A stretch of 64,000 nucleotides of DNA, taken from Collinsella sp. OM04-5. GTDB lineage: Bacteria > Actinomycetota > Coriobacteriia > Coriobacteriales > Coriobacteriaceae. The notes below the pieces were generated by a model. That model did not search any database. It had not been told where the DNA came from and saw nothing but the letters and a program-made list of their open reading frames with translations. Shown one piece after another: positions 47,226-55,725 of this stretch. The stretch is taken from positions 1-64,000 of the forward strand of contig NZ_QSUU01000014.1 of NCBI RefSeq assembly GCF_003439125.1, written 5' to 3'. Position numbers and translations under genes: made by a program. Each line of letters begins with the position of its first letter. Position 1 is the stretch's first letter.

Positions 47226-47786
47226 CTACACAAGCTCGTCAGACTGCTCTTGGAGCAGCGAGGCATAACTCCAGATCGCCGAGATAAATAAACAGACAAC
47301 TGCGCCGATAAACGACCCCGCATCAAAGGTAGCGCCTTGGCAAATCTCAATAACGAAGGAATGAGGCACGATGTAAAGCTCCAGTCCGCCAATGGTGAGA
47401 TTGACCGATCCATAGGCACCAACAAGCGAAACCGCGGCGTTAACAGCAAAGGCAAGCGCGAGAACACGGATAAGCCGCACATGCGTCTTGGTAAAGGGCG
47501 AGACGCCTCGCGAGATGTTACGGCTGATCCCGCACAGAACGACAAGCGAAATACCCATAACAAGCGCCATGCACAGTCCGCTTGGGATAACGATGCACCC
47601 GCCATCGAGAAGCGTCACGACACCGAAAGAATCGACAGAAGCAACGTTTGCAACCGCATACCAGATCACGTAAACAACCAACGCGGCAAAAGCGACGAGC
47701 ATCCCTGCAAAAACGGCTGCCATGCAAAAACCGAGCTTCCTGATATTTTCGCCCGCCTTGGCCATACGCTGAACGCTGTTGGACAT
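47226..47786 (-). CDS. DUF2975 family membrane protein
   Basis: The 186-residue protein has four predicted membrane spans. The segment GISRNISRGVSPFTKTHVRLIRVLALAF between spans two and three is typical of DUF2975. These proteins are nearly always coded with a small XRE regulator, as here, and the membrane protein may hold or modulate it. The start at 47786 follows GAGGGTGAG; a longer frame begins further up without a site. Confidence 0.85.
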   Translation of the reverse strand: MSNSVQRMAKAGENIRKLGFCMAAVFAGMLVAFAALVVYVIWYAVANVASVDSFGVVTLLDGGCIVIPSGLCMALVMGISLVVLCGISRNISRGVSPFTKTHVRLIRVLALAFAVNAAVSLVGAYGSVNLTIGGLELYIVPHSFVIEICQGATFDAGSFIGAVVCLFISAIWSYASLLQEQSDELV

Positions 47787-47928
47787 ACACTCACCCTCAT
47801 CGACTCTATCGTTATTCGAACGGTTTATCGAACAACGATATGGATTGCATGCGGAAAGCCCCGACAGTGTGCATAGGCAATTCACTAATCAGAAGAGGTG
47901 AGCGTGGATTTTTGGACACGTATCGAAC

Positions 47929-47992
47929 GAGCGTGGATAATCTCCCACTTTGAGGCCGCCACCGGGCCTAAAACGGGAGATTATCCACGCTC
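47929..47992. repeat. 18-bp perfect inverted repeat downstream of the Hpt gene
   Basis: GAGCGTGGATAATCTCCC at 47929-47946 is the exact reverse complement of 47975-47992; the centre adds a weak AGGCC/GGCCT stem. A third, partial copy of GAGCGTGGAT is at about 47900. It lies 25 bases past the Hpt stop codon and may act as its terminator, though no U-run follows. Confidence 0.75.
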
Positions 47993-48016
47993 ATAGTCAT
48001 CAAGGCTCACAGCCTC

Positions 48017-48373
48017 TTACTCGGCCGCCTCGCGCAGAGCCGACATCGTAGCCGCATATTGCTGCTGCAACGCATGCATCCCCTCGCGGGCGCCGTCAAC
48101 GGCATCAGCGCCGCGCAGCGCTTCGGTTACCACGACCGCCGGCTCGTACAGATTATCGAATCCCAGGTTCTGGCTCACGCCCTTGAGCGTGTGCGCTGCC
48201 ATAAACGCACTCTCGGCGTCTCCTGCCGCCATGGCAGCCTCCAGCTTGTCCATGCTCTCGTCATCCAAAAACTTGAGGGCAAAGCGGGCAAGCATTTCCC
48301 CGCCCATCAGCCGAGCGCACGCGTCGTCATAATTAGCGCCGATCTTCTCATACGCCTCACGCATGGAAATCAT
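48017..48373 (-). CDS. histidine phosphotransfer (Hpt) domain protein
   Basis: The 118-residue four-helix protein has the phospho-accepting His in FMAAHTLKGVSQNLGF (His about residue 61). It would pass phosphate in a multistep relay. The gene is 24 bases downstream of a REC-containing HD-GYP protein in the same operon, so that REC domain is the likely partner. No sensor kinase lies nearby. The start follows AAAGGAG. Confidence 0.92.
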   Translation of the reverse strand: MISMREAYEKIGANYDDACARLMGGEMLARFALKFLDDESMDKLEAAMAAGDAESAFMAAHTLKGVSQNLGFDNLYEPAVVVTEALRGADAVDGAREGMHALQQQYAATMSALREAAE

Positions 48374-48397
48374 GGATTAAAAACTCCTTTGGTCAAA

Positions 48398-50278
48398 CTA
48401 AATCGTGGGAAACGCGACGACGTCGGCGGGGCGTGCCAACGTCTCGGCAATTTGGTCTTGCACCTCGAGCAGGCAATCGAGCAGCAGCGGGTTAAAGGTG
48501 CCGCACTTACCGTCCAGGATCATCTGGATCGCCTCCTCGTGCGGGATAGCGTCCTTGTACACGCGCACGCTCGTCAGTGCATCGTACACGTCAGCCACCG
48601 AAACCACCTGCGCGGCGATGGGAATTTCGTCGCCCTTAAGGCCATCGGGATAACCCTTGCCGTCCCAGCGCTCGTGATGCCAACGCGCAATCTGGTACGC
48701 ATATTCCATAAGCGCATTGCCGGCGTGATGGCTGCCCAGCTCGAGCAGCATGTTGGCGCCAATCGTGGTATGCGTCTTCATAATCTCGAATTCCTCGGGC
48801 GTGAGGCGCCCGGGCTTGTTGAGGATCGCATCGTCAATCGACATCTTGCCGATATCGTGCAGCGCCGAAGCCAGGGCGATCGTGGAGCGTTCCTCATTGT
48901 CGAGGGAGATCGTGCCGCTACGCTGGACCAGATAGCCAAGCAGCAGCTCGGTCAGCTTTTCGATGTTCGTAACGTGCCTACCGCTCTCGCCGTTGCGAAG
49001 CTCCATGACGCCGGCCATGATGTCGATGAGCATGCGACTGTTCTTGACGCGCTCGTTGTACTGTTGGGACAGCAGGTTCGTCAGGCGGCGCTGTTTGGCG
49101 TACAGGCTGATGGTGTTGCTTACGCGGCGGCGCACGACACGGGAGTCAAACGGGCGGTTGATATAGTCCGAGGCGCCCAGCTCGTACGCGCGCAGAACCG
49201 CATCATCGGAATCTTCGCTCGAAATCATGATGACAGGCAGATTATCGATACCCGATCGGCGCGACAGATCGGCCAGCACCTCAAAGCCGCTTATGCCCGG
49301 CATCACAATGTCCAGCAGCACGAGCGACAACTCATCGCCATAGCGGTCGACCATGTCGAGCGCCGCACGACCGTTATCGGCCTCGAGGATGCAATGCTCG
49401 TCCTTGAGCATCTCGCTGAGAATGGCTCGGTTCATCTCGGAGTCATCGGCGATAAGCACCAAAGGCTTTTCGCTTTGGAAGGCCTCGATGGAATCGGCAT
49501 CGGTCACGACCGTACCGGCTTTTGCCTTAGCGCGGCTCAGTAACTGAGCAGCGCGGCCAACGCCCTCATCGACCGTCTCGCCATGAATGCGAACGCCACC
49601 AACACATGCCGTCAAGCTCACGTACTCATGGCCCGGAATAATCGTGGAATGAACGGCATCGGACACCTGATGCAGGCGACGGGTGAAGTCATCGGAGGGA
49701 ATATTGGGCATGACAACCACAAACTTGTCGCAGCCATAGCGCACAAGCTCGTCAGTCGAACGGATTCCGCTGCGTATGGCTGTCGCCACAGCACCGAGCG
49801 CAAGGTCGCCGGCATGACGGCCACACGTATCGTTGAAGACCCTAAAATCATCAAGGTCGATCACCGCAACGCCGGCATTCACGCGGGTGCTACGGAGCTT
49901 TTCCTCGTAATATCGGCGATTGCGCACATTCGTCAGCACGTCGGTGTAGACAAGGTCCTCTTCTGCGGCCTCTTGCTCATCGATCGGACGCACCATCAGC
50001 AAGACGTGAGGCTCGCCCTCGACCTTCAAAGGGCGTAGACGGGCGCGGTACTCAGTGCCATCATTGAGCAGTTGCTCCGACACCTCATCGGAGTCTGCCA
50101 AAGCCTCAAGACTTGACTGACGCAGACAAGGACACCGATCACCGGCGAGCAGGCAGTTAGGCTCACTCTTAATCTGATCGGCCGACAGCAAACGCACCAC
50201 GGGGTAGGTCTTCGCGACACGGGCGACCTCGGCGGCAGCCTCCTCGTCGGTTAGATTGACCTCGTGATTATTGAGCAT
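48398..50278 (-). CDS. degenerate GGDEF - REC - HD-GYP signalling protein
   Basis: The 626-residue protein has an N-terminal sensor-like region with CLLAGDRCPC, a GGDEF-fold domain (about 108-265) whose active-site motif is changed to YGCDKF, then a receiver domain (phospho-Asp in VLLDIVMPG, about 275-395) and a C-terminal HD-GYP phosphodiesterase domain. The last is intact: ALHDIGKMSIDDAILNKPG, HHERWDGKGYPDGL and VADVYDALTS. It therefore probably degrades cyclic di-GMP (or a related dinucleotide) but does not make it. The Hpt gene follows, linking it to a phosphorelay. Lack of a membrane segment makes it cytoplasmic. Confidence 0.92.
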   Translation of the reverse strand: MLNNHEVNLTDEEAAAEVARVAKTYPVVRLLSADQIKSEPNCLLAGDRCPCLRQSSLEALADSDEVSEQLLNDGTEYRARLRPLKVEGEPHVLLMVRPIDEQEAAEEDLVYTDVLTNVRNRRYYEEKLRSTRVNAGVAVIDLDDFRVFNDTCGRHAGDLALGAVATAIRSGIRSTDELVRYGCDKFVVVMPNIPSDDFTRRLHQVSDAVHSTIIPGHEYVSLTACVGGVRIHGETVDEGVGRAAQLLSRAKAKAGTVVTDADSIEAFQSEKPLVLIADDSEMNRAILSEMLKDEHCILEADNGRAALDMVDRYGDELSLVLLDIVMPGISGFEVLADLSRRSGIDNLPVIMISSEDSDDAVLRAYELGASDYINRPFDSRVVRRRVSNTISLYAKQRRLTNLLSQQYNERVKNSRMLIDIMAGVMELRNGESGRHVTNIEKLTELLLGYLVQRSGTISLDNEERSTIALASALHDIGKMSIDDAILNKPGRLTPEEFEIMKTHTTIGANMLLELGSHHAGNALMEYAYQIARWHHERWDGKGYPDGLKGDEIPIAAQVVSVADVYDALTSVRVYKDAIPHEEAIQMILDGKCGTFNPLLLDCLLEVQDQIAETLARPADVVAFPTI

Positions 50279-50489
50279 ATGGGGCCCTTTCGATAGTTTC
50301 GCATGGTAGCGGTGGGTTCCAAATGTTACAAGGGTAACACCTTGCCGATGCAGGTAAGCACGTGAATGCTGTTACATTTTTATGAGTTGGCAGGCGGCGC
50401 GATTGAAGCCGCAGACGTGAGGTTTTGAGCACATTTGTTAACACGGCCGAAACGTTTGCGAGTGAAGACTGTTTTGATTTTTACGGCTG

Positions 50490-51287
50490 CTAGAGCTCCA
50501 GGATGCTACGGACAGTCTGGGCAGCCGCTGCCGGGCGATCGCGCAGGCCGTTGTGCGCGCCCGGGATTGTCACGAGGGGGCAATCGAGATATTCGGCAGC
50601 CGCTCGCGTACCAGCCTCGCGGGATGTGCCAATCGAGAGCTCGCCCAGGAGCACGGCGGCCACCGTTTTTGACGCGCGAACGCTATCCCAATCGGGAACG
50701 CAGGTCATAGCAATCCCGTATTCGTTTGCCATGAAACTGCGGCCGTTGCGCAGGGCATGTTTGGCTTCCGCTTCGGTCGTTCCAGGAGCCTCGGGGTCCA
50801 AGTCGCCGAGGGCTCCCAAGAAAAGCCGGAGCGCCCTTGAAACCTTTCCCGCCGCAATCATATCGAGCAAAACCGGAGCTGCGCCCATACCGACGCCTTT
50901 GTCCGACACAGCCGGCTCATGCAGAATCGCACGGGCAACGAGATGGGGTTCGGTGCGAAGAAGCTCCAGCGCCACCAACGTACCGGCGCTATGCGCAAGC
51001 ACATTTGCCGGAGCGCCAACGTGTTCGATCACGGCTTGCAGGTCGGCGGCCTGAGCGGCAAGATCATAGCTGCCGTCTGCCGCATCGCTGCTGCCACCGC
51101 AGCCGCGGCGGTCGTAGGCAATTACGCGGTAGTTGCGGCTGAGCTCACAAGCGATACCGTCAAAAAATGTGCCGTCGACACAAGCGCCGTGCACGCACAC
51201 CAAGGCAGGAGCATCAGGCGACACATCCGGGCCGACATATTCGCGACAGGCGATCGTGGTGCCCGCATTCTCGACCGTAAAATCCAT
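50490..51287 (-). CDS. alpha/beta hydrolase
   Basis: This is a 265-residue alpha/beta-hydrolase fold enzyme. The oxyanion region is CVHGACVDGTFFDG, the nucleophile elbow AHSAGT, and the late catalytic His lies in TIPGAHNGLRDRP. RVIAYDRRGCGGS is a typical early strand. The substrate is unknown; esterase or lipase-like activity is likely. The start has GGGGGC upstream. It stands alone. The 210 bases between it and the HD-GYP gene show only a short TGTTAC-GTAACA palindrome near 50,326. Confidence 0.88.
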   Translation of the reverse strand: MDFTVENAGTTIACREYVGPDVSPDAPALVCVHGACVDGTFFDGIACELSRNYRVIAYDRRGCGGSSDAADGSYDLAAQAADLQAVIEHVGAPANVLAHSAGTLVALELLRTEPHLVARAILHEPAVSDKGVGMGAAPVLLDMIAAGKVSRALRLFLGALGDLDPEAPGTTEAEAKHALRNGRSFMANEYGIAMTCVPDWDSVRASKTVAAVLLGELSIGTSREAGTRAAAEYLDCPLVTIPGAHNGLRDRPAAAAQTVRSILEL

Positions 51288-51512
51288 GTTGTGCCCCCGT
51301 CATCAATGCTCATCCAGTTGCACGTCAGTGCGGTTGGATAGACCCGCATTGCCTTACACCTTGTTAACAGATTAACTTTACCCGACCCGAGGCTTTTCAT
51401 GGCACGGCATCATGAGCGACGTGAAAAAACGAAACTTGTAAAGCAAGAGCCCACACCTTGCTTTGGAGCCGATGCTATGCTTAGGCACAATTGTCTTGAG
51501 GAGCATATGCCT

Positions 51513-52289
51513 ATGTCTACGTTTTTGAATGCCAGCCCCATCTTTGGGCCCGTTCGCAGCCGTCGCCTTGGTCTCTCGCTCGGCGTCAACATGATGCCGG
51601 CCAGCGGCAAAATCTGCACGTTCGACTGCATCTACTGCGAGAACGGCCTCAACGCCGAGCGCCCCTGCCATGAGCCGTATAACACGGCTGCCGTGGTACT
51701 CGAAGCGCTCGAGGCAAAGCTGCGCGAGATGGCAGCCGAGGGCGAGCTCCCCGATGTAATCACCTTCGCAGGCAACGGCGAGCCCACCGCCGCACCGGAG
51801 TTTCCACGGGCCATCGCCGGCGCCGTCGCACTGCGCGACGAGCTTGCCCCAAACTCCAAGATCGCCGTGCTCTCCAACGGCACACGCGCCGACCGCCCCG
51901 AGGTGCACGACGCGCTCATGATGGTCGACGACAACATTCTTAAGCTCGATACCGTCGACCCGGCGTTTATCCAGCTGCTCGACCAGCCTGTTGGCCCCTA
52001 CAACGTCGAACACCAGATCGAGACGTTCGCAAGCTTTGACGGTCACGTTATTATCCAGACGATCTTTTTGACCGGCGAGTATCAGGGCAAGCTCATCGAC
52101 AATACCGGCGAGGAGTATGTTGCCCCCTGGCTCGCGGCGCTTGAGCGCATTCGTCCGCAGGAGGCGACCATCTACACGGTCGCGCGCGAGACACCAGTCG
52201 CCGGCCTTGCCAAAGCAGCGCCCGAGGTGCTCGACGCCATTGCCGCGCGCGTGCGCGCCCTCGGTATTCCCTGCCAGGTGAGCTACTAG
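51513..52289 (+). CDS. radical SAM protein
   Basis: This is a 258-residue radical SAM enzyme with the cluster motif CTFDCIYC (CX3CX2C) near residue 30 and GNGEPT (the GGE-type SAM contact) near residue 90. It resembles the single-domain radical SAM proteins near molybdenum or wybutosine-type families, without an SPASM tail. The start at 51513 (MSTFLN) is preferred because AGGAG lies nine bases upstream; ATG at 51507 is too close. The reaction is not predictable from sequence. Confidence 0.88.
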   Translation: MSTFLNASPIFGPVRSRRLGLSLGVNMMPASGKICTFDCIYCENGLNAERPCHEPYNTAAVVLEALEAKLREMAAEGELPDVITFAGNGEPTAAPEFPRAIAGAVALRDELAPNSKIAVLSNGTRADRPEVHDALMMVDDNILKLDTVDPAFIQLLDQPVGPYNVEHQIETFASFDGHVIIQTIFLTGEYQGKLIDNTGEEYVAPWLAALERIRPQEATIYTVARETPVAGLAKAAPEVLDAIAARVRALGIPCQVSY

Positions 52290-52330
52290 CAAAACCACGC
52301 AGCAGCTAGTGCCCGCCATCCCGCCCCATC

Positions 52331-52397
52331 AGTTGCGGTGATATAGTTCCTATTTGTGCTGTTAAACCGCTTAAATCGGAACTATATCACCGCAACT
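52331..52397. repeat. inverted repeat with AGTTGCGGTGATATAG arms, copy A
   Basis: AGTTGCGGTGATATAGTTCC at 52331-52350 is the exact reverse complement of 52378-52397. The same 15-base end (AGTTGCGGTGATATA) bounds the element at 60,956, with a different inner part. Confidence 0.85.
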
Positions 52398-52449
52398 TTT
52401 ATGGCCGCGTGGGTGGGCTATACTAGCTGCGAATGAAAGGAAGTTAGCC

Positions 52450-53337
52450 ATGTATGACAAAGGACCCGTGCCCGGTCGCAACGACGCTTGCTGGTGCGGC
52501 AGCGGCAAGAAATACAAGAAATGCCATAGCGCCTTTGATGAGCGCCTCGAGCGCTTGTGGGAAGAAGGCTGGGAGGTTCTGCCTCGCACGCTCTACAAGA
52601 CTCCCGCCGATATCGAGGGCATCAAGCGCTCGGCAGCCATCAACGTGGGCGTGCTCGATTATGTGGGCGAGCATATCGCCGCAGGCATGACCACCAACCA
52701 GATCGACCAGATGATCTACGACTACACCGTCGAGCACGGTGGCACGCCGGCCGACCTCAACTACGAGGGCTACCCCAAGAGCGTGTGCACCTCGATCAAT
52801 GATGTGGTCTGCCACGGCATTCCCTGCGATACGGACGTGCTGCACGAGGGCGACATCATCAACGTAGACTGCTCCACGATCTTGGACGGTTACTTTAGTG
52901 ATTCGAGCCGCATGTTCTGCATCGGCGAGGTCTCGGCCGAGCGCCAGCGCCTGGTCGACGTCACCCGTGCCAGCGTGGAGGCGGGTCTGGCAGCCGTCAA
53001 GCCATGGCTACCGCTCTCCGTTATGGCCGAGGCAGTACAAAAGACCGTCGAGGACGCCGGCTTTAGCGTGGTGCGCGAGTACGGCGGACACGGCATCGGT
53101 AAGGAGTTCCACGAGGACCCGTTTGTGGGCTTTACCACCGAGGCGCCCGATGTGGACACCATCATGGTGCCGGGCATGGTCTTTACCATCGAGCCCATGG
53201 TCAACGCCGGAGCGCCCGACATCAAGATCAGCAAGGGCGACGGCTGGTGCGTGCGCACCAAGGACGGCAGCGATTCGGCCCAGTGCGAGGTACAGCTCGT
53301 GGTGACCGAGGACGGCTACGAGCTGCTGAGCTGGTAG
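52450..53337 (+). CDS. map: methionine aminopeptidase type I with SEC-C zinc motif
   Basis: This is a 295-residue enzyme that removes the initiator Met from nascent proteins. The N-terminus holds a SEC-C zinc motif (Cys14, Cys16, Cys25, His26) that may dock on the ribosome. The peptidase domain follows with ligands in INVDCSTILDGYFSDSS, GHGIGKEFHEDP, FTIEPM and CEVQLV. The start has AGGAAG upstream. A strong terminator follows. Many actinobacteria carry a second, shorter copy elsewhere, which I cannot see. Confidence 0.95.
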   Translation: MYDKGPVPGRNDACWCGSGKKYKKCHSAFDERLERLWEEGWEVLPRTLYKTPADIEGIKRSAAINVGVLDYVGEHIAAGMTTNQIDQMIYDYTVEHGGTPADLNYEGYPKSVCTSINDVVCHGIPCDTDVLHEGDIINVDCSTILDGYFSDSSRMFCIGEVSAERQRLVDVTRASVEAGLAAVKPWLPLSVMAEAVQKTVEDAGFSVVREYGGHGIGKEFHEDPFVGFTTEAPDVDTIMVPGMVFTIEPMVNAGAPDIKISKGDGWCVRTKDGSDSAQCEVQLVVTEDGYELLSW

Positions 53338-53346
53338 CCGTGGATG

Positions 53347-53396
53347 CGCCGGGCTTCACGATGGATATGTTAACCATCGCGAAGCCCGGCGTTTTT
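53347..53396 (+). terminator. terminator of map
   Basis: CGCCGGGCTTC pairs with GAAGCCCGGCG, with an inner CGATGG/CCATCG, followed by TTTTT. Confidence 0.92.
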
Positions 53397-53410
53397 ATAG
53401 CGTTTTGCCT

Positions 53411-53451
53411 GATAAAACCCGCCAAAATAAACCTGTCCCTTTTTGGCGGGT
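53411..53451. repeat. REP-like hairpin, TGTCCC family, copy 3
   Basis: GATAAAACCCGCCAAAATAA then CCTGTCCCTTTTTGGCGGGT. The arms read ACCCGCCAAAA with TTTTTGGCGGGT, a paired change (CTGCC to CCGCC) against the other copies, so the stem is kept. It lies between map and the next gene. Confidence 0.85.
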
Positions 53452-53470
53452 CAAGCGGAAAGGACTACTT

Positions 53471-54406
53471 GTGAACATCTTGGTTTTGCTGCCCGTCAAC
53501 GACCACCATCGCGCAATTCTTGAGTCGAGCGCTCCGGGCGAGGACTTTATCTACACGAGCGCCGACGCTATCACGCGCGAACAAGTCGCCAACGCCGACG
53601 TGATCTTGGGCAACATCGACTCTGACATGCTCACGGCATGCGAGCATCTCCAGCTGCTGCAATTGCAGACCGCCGGCTATGACGACTACCTTGCCGCCGG
53701 CACCGTGCCAGCCGACGCCAAACTGTCTTGCTCGGTGGGCGCCTACGGCCAGGCCGTGAGCGAGCACATGTTTGCCATGGTCCTTTCCATGATGAAGCGC
53801 CTGCCCGGCTATCACGACTTGCAGCGCGAACATCGCTGGGAGGATTTGGGGCCAGTTACCTCGCTCAAAAACGCCAACGTGCTGGTGCTGGGCGCGGGCG
53901 ATATCGGCGGTCACTTTGCCACGCTCTGCCGCGGCATGGGCGCGCACGTCCGCGGCATCAAGCGCCATCCACTCGTCTACCCCATTGTGTTTGAGGACAT
54001 GGACGGCATGGACGCCCTACCTGAGCGCCTGGCAGAGGCCGACATCGTCGCATCCTTTATGCCGAGCACGCCCGAGACCCGCGGTCTGGCGAACGCCGAG
54101 TTCTTTGCCGCGATGAAACCAGGTGCCTTCTTTGCCAACGGCGGCCGCGGCGACCTTGTGGTCACCGATGACTTGGTTGCCGTTCTGGAGTCGGGACATC
54201 TCGCCGGCGCCGCGGTCGACGTCACCGACCCCGAACCGCTGCCCGCGACAAGCCCCCTGTGGGATGCGCCCAACATGCTCATCACGCCGCACGTCTCCGG
54301 CTGGTTCCACCTGGCAGCCACGCTCAACAACGTCGTCGACATCGCCGCGGAGAATCTGCGTCACCTGCAGGCCGGCGAGACCCTGCGCTGCTGGATCGAA
54401 CATTAG
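53471..54406 (+). CDS. D-2-hydroxyacid dehydrogenase family protein
   Basis: This is a 311-residue NAD(P)-dependent enzyme. The nucleotide fold shows VLVLGAGDIGGHFA, and the catalytic residues are seen as Arg in NGGRGDLV, Glu in DPEPLP and His in TPHVSG. The substrate could be a 2-oxo acid or glyoxylate-type compound. The start is GTG at 53471 with AAAGGA upstream; the frame open to 53405 runs through the repeat element and is not coding. A small hairpin (TCCGCCGTT/AACGGCGGA) directly follows the stop codon. Confidence 0.9.
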   Translation: MNILVLLPVNDHHRAILESSAPGEDFIYTSADAITREQVANADVILGNIDSDMLTACEHLQLLQLQTAGYDDYLAAGTVPADAKLSCSVGAYGQAVSEHMFAMVLSMMKRLPGYHDLQREHRWEDLGPVTSLKNANVLVLGAGDIGGHFATLCRGMGAHVRGIKRHPLVYPIVFEDMDGMDALPERLAEADIVASFMPSTPETRGLANAEFFAAMKPGAFFANGGRGDLVVTDDLVAVLESGHLAGAAVDVTDPEPLPATSPLWDAPNMLITPHVSGWFHLAATLNNVVDIAAENLRHLQAGETLRCWIEH

Positions 54407-54410
54407 GGTT

Positions 54411-54434
54411 CCGCCGTTCTAACGAACGGCGGAC
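54411..54434 (+). terminator. hairpin after the dehydrogenase gene
   Basis: TCCGCCGTTC pairs with GAACGGCGGA around TAAC. There is no U-run, so it may only protect the 3' end. Confidence 0.5.
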
Positions 54435-54454
54435 CGGCCGACGCTGCGCGCCGC

Positions 54455-54540
54455 CCAGGGCGACAATTTGTCATTCAAAAGGCAAGGCATGACCAGAAGG
54501 TCTATGCCTTGCCTTTTTCATGCCAACTTGTTCGCCCTGG
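54455..54540. repeat. nested hairpin with CCAGGGCGACAA arms
   Basis: CCAGGGCGACAA at 54455-54466 pairs with TTGTTCGCCCTGG at 54528-54540. Inside, AAAAGGCAAGGCAT pairs with ATGCCTTGCCTTTTT (54477-54518), a strong stem followed by T and able to terminate on the plus strand. The stretch 54541-54638 shows no gene. Confidence 0.75.
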
Positions 54541-54638
54541 ACACCGCTCGCTGACGTTTGCTCAACCTGCGGCGCTTTGCTGGCGCGGCCCTACCTGTGG
54601 ACTCTCGCTGACCATTATTCGACCAGAGGGGTCTAGCG

Positions 54639-55133
54639 CTATTTAAGCGTTGTTAGATAGTTTCTTGCGTTTTCGACGTTCATTGCTGCGACGGGAGCAT
54701 GCGAACAGAGCTTGACATCGTTGGTGACCAGTAAATCTGCTTGAGCGCGTATCGCTGCCGCAATGATTAAATCGTCTTCGTAATCGCTATGGAGCTCACG
54801 CTGTCTGCTCGCCATCCAGATGTCGCTCAGGTCACAGGGCACTGGCGTGGCAAGCTGCGACAGCACGCTAAGACAATCCCATGCAAGCGAAGTCGCTACC
54901 GTAGCGGCATACTGGGAAAGCGAACCGTGCTCTCGCCGATACCATGCCTTATGTTCGCTTGAAATCAAATAAAACAGGTCTTTGGACGATGTCGCCGCAT
55001 ACAGCAAATCAACCTGCGCCGTGCATGCATCGCGTAAAAACTCAATCGCCACCGAACGACCACGTCGTGAGGGAATGAAGTAATCGAGCCACACGTTGGT
55101 GTCAACCAAGATGCGCTTTGGAGTCTCACTCAT
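54639..55133 (-). CDS. PIN domain ribonuclease toxin
   Basis: The 164-residue protein is a PIN domain, the RNase toxin of many type II systems. The acidic residues sit in ILVDTNVWLDYF near the start, in HSDYEDDLIIAAA, and in DLLVTNDVKLC near the end. The RelB/DinJ-like antitoxin gene lies directly upstream with an eight-base overlap. This mix of RelB-like antitoxin with PIN toxin is less common than VapB-VapC pairs. Confidence 0.9.
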   Translation of the reverse strand: MSETPKRILVDTNVWLDYFIPSRRGRSVAIEFLRDACTAQVDLLYAATSSKDLFYLISSEHKAWYRREHGSLSQYAATVATSLAWDCLSVLSQLATPVPCDLSDIWMASRQRELHSDYEDDLIIAAAIRAQADLLVTNDVKLCSHAPVAAMNVENARNYLTTLK

Positions 55134-55506
55134 AGAGCCAGCTCATCTCCTCGCCATAGCGATCCGCATAGGCATTCCGTTTGAGCTCTTCGTCGTCCGA
55201 TGGCTGAGCCTTGACCATATCGATTCCCGACTCACAGCAAGCGGCAGCGAACAGCTTCGACCCCTGATCCATAAGCTCGAGCTTACGTTTGGCGGCCTTT
55301 TCGCGCTCGCGCTGTTCCGCCCGGGCACGACTGGGCAGCAGGATATCCTCGAGCGCACCGGGGCGATCGGCCAGCGATGCTGCAAGCTGCCAGAGCGCTC
55401 GCACCGCTTGGCTCGGCGTCATACCGGCCTTGGAGAGAGCGGCGTCCCCACTCCTTTTAAGATCGGCATCGAGACGTACGTTGATCTGAGCGGCTGTTGT
55501 GGTCAT
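55126..55506 (-). CDS. RelB/DinJ-like antitoxin
   Basis: The 126-residue protein has an N-terminal ribbon-helix-helix for DNA binding (TTAAQINVRLDADLKRSGDAALSKAG) and a charged C-terminal half that would wrap the toxin. It is the first gene of the pair. The start codon lies within the palindrome GGTCATGACC. The protein is longer than the typical 85-100 residues. Autoregulation is likely, as in related systems. Confidence 0.88.
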   Translation of the reverse strand: MTTTAAQINVRLDADLKRSGDAALSKAGMTPSQAVRALWQLAASLADRPGALEDILLPSRARAEQREREKAAKRKLELMDQGSKLFAAACCESGIDMVKAQPSDDEELKRNAYADRYGEEMSWLYE

Positions 55507-55530
55507 GACCCCTCCTTAATACTTCAAAAT

Positions 55531-55559
55531 ATCATAAAGCTCTATGGTAGATACGTAAA
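55531..55559 (-). promoter_or_regulatory. promoter of the toxin-antitoxin operon
   Basis: On the minus strand TTTACG (55554-55559) and TATGAT (55531-55536) are spaced by 17 bases, about 25 bases upstream of the antitoxin start. Confidence 0.6.
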
Positions 55560-55600
55560 GCATGTATAGCATTTATAAGCATTAGCCGTACTCTGTACAC

Positions 55601-55634
55601 AAAAAGCCGCCGAGGCGCACTGCACCTCGGCGGC
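55601..55634 (-). terminator. terminator of the M18 aminopeptidase gene
   Basis: GCCGCCGAGGTGCA pairs with TGCGCCTCGGCGGC on the minus strand, followed by TTTTTG. It lies about 90 bases past the aminopeptidase stop codon. Confidence 0.85.
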
Positions 55635-55678
55635 CACGTATCGCAGATCTAGTTCGGTTTCACCCTTTGCATTCGCCC

Positions 55679-55725
55679 AGATAAAACCTGCCAAAATAAA
55701 CCTGTCCCTTTTTGGCAGGTTTTAG
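55679..55725. repeat. REP-like hairpin, TGTCCC family, copy 4
   Basis: CAGATAAAACCTGCCAAAAT then AAACCTGTCCCTTTTTGG and CAGGTTTTA; arms AAAACCTGCCAAAA and TTTTTGGCAGGTTTT. The right arm includes the aminopeptidase stop codon. This is the best-preserved copy. Confidence 0.88.

Noticed and set aside
50279-50489. A cyclic-di-GMP riboswitch ahead of the HD-GYP gene
   Set aside because: None of the conserved core segments of known classes could be found; only a short TGTTAC palindrome is there.
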